From Acinetobacter sp. MB5 (GTDB lineage Bacteria; Pseudomonadota; Gammaproteobacteria; Pseudomonadales; Moraxellaceae): a stretch of DNA of 64,000 nt. The translations under genes were made by a program, and so were the position numbers. Location: the NCBI RefSeq assembly GCF_003261585.1, contig NZ_POVU01000010.1:31366-95365 (forward strand), given 5' to 3'. The notes beneath the pieces were generated by a model that was not told where the DNA came from, ran no database searches, and worked only from the letters and a program-made list of their open reading frames with translations. Below are positions 61,952-64,000 of this stretch, piece after piece. The number at the start of each line of letters is the position of its first letter. The stretch's first letter is position 1.

Positions 61952-63181
61952 TTAAAATTTATAAGTATATGTTGTTATGAAACGAAATTCGTTATATCCA
62001 TCAGCAAATGATTTATTTACATGAATATTGCGAAGATCAAACTTCAACCCAGCAAACTTACCTTTCTGAATAGTATAGTTGAATGAAATATTTCTTTCAG
62101 ATTCAGTCGCATTTTTATCTGAACCATAGTTAATGTCATTTCCGTAGATATAGCGAGTGGAAAAATTTAGCCCAGGCAGTCCAAAGTCTTTAAAATTATA
62201 GCTATATTTTATGCCATAAGATTTTTCATCAGGCCGCACAAAACCTAGAGCTGACCAATGAACTAAGTAGGGTTGGGGAATAGAACCATTCATGGTTGGG
62301 AAGTTTTGGCTACTGTGCATGTTTTGGTAGCTCAAGCTTAGCGTATGGGCATTCTTATGTAATGTAACCATTGAACCAAAAGATTGACCATGTACTTTGC
62401 CATAAAGATTTTGTCCATTTTGTCCATTGTCAAAATATCTGATATCTGAAGTGAGTTTTAATCCATCTGGTAATTCAGCTTTATGTTTCAAGCCAAGGTA
62501 TTGTTGGGTATAAATATCTTTTAATTCAGCATAAAAATAAGTCGCAGATAATGCATGCGATAGATCGTATGTACCTCCTACAAAGGTTAATCCGCTGCTG
62601 CGTTTCACACCATTACCACCATATAAATACAAGTCCTCTTTTCCAGAAGACTGCCGTGTAACAGCTTTCCAGAATGTCCCTGCAGTCAAATTTAGCCCTT
62701 TAATTTCATTCGATTGTAAAACGGCACCTTCAAATATCGTATCTAACTGACGGCTTGGATCTTCTGAAGCTATAGGTAGATTTGGACGATGGTCTCCGAT
62801 AGTCAATTTTGTTTTTGAATATTTTAATTTGAGTGTTGCCCCAAACCGACCATAATCATCTTTTGCTTTTCCTGTACTTGGATCATAAGGAAGAGAACCA
62901 TCATTGCCTTGCGAATGCAGTGTTATTGCACCTTGAGCTGAAGCATCTAGACCAACTTGAATCATAGTGTCTGTATAGCCAGAAGAATATTGTAAATCTA
63001 GACCTTGGGACCAACTTCCTACATCGTGTGTTGTTCCTGAATAGTTACGATCTAAATAAAAATTTTTTAAATCTAGTTTTACATTACTGTCTTCGACAAA
63101 GTCAGCATGGGTTAATATTGGTAATGATGATGTGGCAGAAAACCAAAGTACGCGTAAAAGAGTTGATGATCTTATTTCCAT
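61952..63181 (-). CDS. OprD-family outer membrane porin
   Basis: A 409-residue protein. The signal peptide has hydrophobic VLWFSATSSLPILTHA, then DSNVKLDLKNFYLDRNY, the OprD N-terminal strand. GRFGATLKLKYSKTKLTIGDHRPNLPIASEDPSRQLDTIFEGAVLQSNEIKGLNL and AGTFWKAVTRQSS follow, a family landmark. It ends in a barrel-closing aromatic residue (TYTYKF). Such porins take up amino acids, carboxylates or small peptides. It has TAGGAAC upstream. The control region resembles that of the M20 peptidase/LysR pair. Confidence 0.9.
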   Translation of the reverse strand: MEIRSSTLLRVLWFSATSSLPILTHADFVEDSNVKLDLKNFYLDRNYSGTTHDVGSWSQGLDLQYSSGYTDTMIQVGLDASAQGAITLHSQGNDGSLPYDPSTGKAKDDYGRFGATLKLKYSKTKLTIGDHRPNLPIASEDPSRQLDTIFEGAVLQSNEIKGLNLTAGTFWKAVTRQSSGKEDLYLYGGNGVKRSSGLTFVGGTYDLSHALSATYFYAELKDIYTQQYLGLKHKAELPDGLKLTSDIRYFDNGQNGQNLYGKVHGQSFGSMVTLHKNAHTLSLSYQNMHSSQNFPTMNGSIPQPYLVHWSALGFVRPDEKSYGIKYSYNFKDFGLPGLNFSTRYIYGNDINYGSDKNATESERNISFNYTIQKGKFAGLKFDLRNIHVNKSFADGYNEFRFITTYTYKF

Positions 63182-63284
63182 CTGTAGTTCCTAATTGGGT
63201 GTTAGCGACTTGTTGAGCCGTTTTCTACGGAAGCTTGGTGGAAATTTTTATTACGTGAATATTATCTTTCCTGACTATTTCCCT

Positions 63285-63451
63285 TATTCTTCCAGCTAAA
63301 ACGTAATACTCGATTTGATGCATCTGTTTTAGATTAAGGGGAGTCAAGGGTTACAACAATTATTAATTAAGTAATGAATCTTTGATTAAAATAGAAAGTA
63401 AAATACCTTTGTTAAATAGGTAAATCATATTTAACTAAAATAGAAAGCTAG
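63285..63451. promoter_or_regulatory. Copy of the LysR/peptidase control region, cut by an IS6 element
   Basis: The sequence matches 57986-58103 with scattered differences and ends in the same 22-base stretch found right before the LysR start at 58107. It then meets the IS6 end at 63459. The internal TAAAATAGAAAG stretch is itself repeated (63387 and 63437). It may hold the operator for the OprD gene and the promoter of a LysR paralogue that IS6 removed. Confidence 0.6.
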
Positions 63452-63458
63452 TTTTTTA

Positions 63459-64000
63459 GGCACTGTTGCAAATAGAGATATGAGCTGATGATTTTCCCTT
63501 TAAAAATTACTTAAAGACCGAAAACTCTATTCACCAGATAGACTTCACCCTGAGGTTGACCATACTAAAATGATGAAGCTTGTCCTTTATGGAGTGCTCA
63601 CATCACTTCAATAATACCTTTGATTATGGCATAAGCTGTCTTCATCGATTTGAAGCCTAACGTCGCTCGGATGATCCGCTTTAACTTGCCATGATCACAT
63701 TCGATTACATTGTTTTTGTATTTAATCTGCCTGTGTTCAAGATCCGGTGGACATTTTCCTTCCTGTTTTAACCGTGATAAAGCACTTCCATATGTAGGTG
63801 CTTTATCTGTATTGATCGCTTTGGGAGTCTGCCACTTCTTTACATTCTTTAAGATTTTCCCAAGAAAACAATAGGCTGATTTGGTATTGCGTCTAGAAGA
63901 AAGATAAAAATCAATGGTATAGCCACGTTGGTCAACTGCACGATACAGATAAGACCACCGTCCATTTACTTTCACATAAGTTTCATCAATATGCCATGAG
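63459..64000. mobile_element. Decayed IS6-family (IS1006/IS1008-like) element, incomplete at the window edge
   Basis: It begins with GGCACTGTTGCAAATAGAGA, as at 43892. It extends to the window end; the other end of the element is not visible. Confidence 0.88.
63511..64000 (-). pseudogene. IS6-family transposase with premature stops
   Basis: Reading from the window edge, HMDETYVKVNGRWSYLYRAVD holds the first Asp, AINTDKAPTYGSALSRL the second and ECDHGKLKRIIRATLGF the Glu. After KGIIEVM a TGA interrupts the frame where the copy at 43945 has an Arg codon. A further TAG follows where the other copy reads Tyr before GQPQGEVYLVNRVFGL. Three extra bases near 63612 give the doubled Ile. At least 35 C-terminal residues are lost, so it is inactive. 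Its 5' part lies beyond the window. Confidence 0.85.

Noticed and set aside
1..64000. tRNA or rRNA genes
   Set aside because: None recognised on either strand by reading for conserved T-loop and anticodon-stem patterns; a tRNAscan run would settle this.

Overview
The window looks like DNA from an Acinetobacter species. The composition is AT-rich and the split methionine synthase pair MesX/MesD is present. There is a Rep_3-type iteron replicon, and the IS6-family ends match the IS1006/IS1008 type. A citrate-hydroxamate (NIS) siderophore cluster of acinetoferrin/baumannoferrin style and an OprD-family porin complete the picture. These are family-level recognitions made by eye; no database search was run. 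No tRNA, rRNA or CRISPR array was seen.

Layout. (1) 1-12.8 kb: mesX-mesD plus a flavin reductase; a PAP2 phosphatase, a COG4705 membrane protein and a two-component system; a GT87 glycosyltransferase; a compositionally distinct MFS transporter; a candidate small RNA; a DMT transporter with a His-rich tail; a DUF924 protein. (2) 13.0-15.75 kb: a plasmid-type replication and partition module. It has tandem 138-bp repeats, a Rep_3 initiator read leftward, five 22-bp iterons in perfect phase, a small ParA, a ribbon-helix-helix partner and a six-copy 8-bp array. (3) 15.9-28.8 kb: a Fur-box-controlled siderophore locus with three NIS synthetases, an N-hydroxylase, an exporter, an FhuF-like reductase, an RraA-like protein, an acyltransferase and a TonB receptor. 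A twelve-copy array of the same 8-mer and a serine recombinase follow. (4) 30-39.5 kb: a VOC protein and an MBL hydrolase; then an operon (CoA-transferase, MaoC-like hydratase, CitE-like lyase) that fits itaconate/mesaconate/citramalate breakdown, with an MHS transporter and a LysR regulator. (5) 39.6-45.5 kb: regulators, two DMT exporters and three IS remnants or elements (IS481, IS6 fragment, IS3). (6) 45.7-59.0 kb: an unassigned catabolic or modifying operon (PhyH dioxygenase, RidA, FMN reductase, DEDDh exonuclease, LuxR), an AraC/APC permease pair, an isochorismatase/GlxA pair, a DUF442-cupin fusion, an MHS transporter and an M20 peptidase with a divergent LysR. (7) 59.2-64 kb: a complete IS66 element with target duplication, an OprD porin and a decayed IS6 copy cut by the window edge.

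The replication and partition module inside a run of metabolic genes means the window is either part of a large Acinetobacter plasmid or a chromosome with an integrated plasmid. The sequence alone does not decide. The most unusual structural signals are: the same 8-bp tandem repeat in 6 and 12 copies bracketing the siderophore locus; a decayed duplicate of the LysR/CoA-transferase junction; a recombinase whose 3' end runs into a fossil IS3 end; a duplicated promoter shared by the M20 peptidase/LysR and OprD regions; and a phosphatase-like/cupin fusion whose start is a GTG with a strong ribosome binding site.
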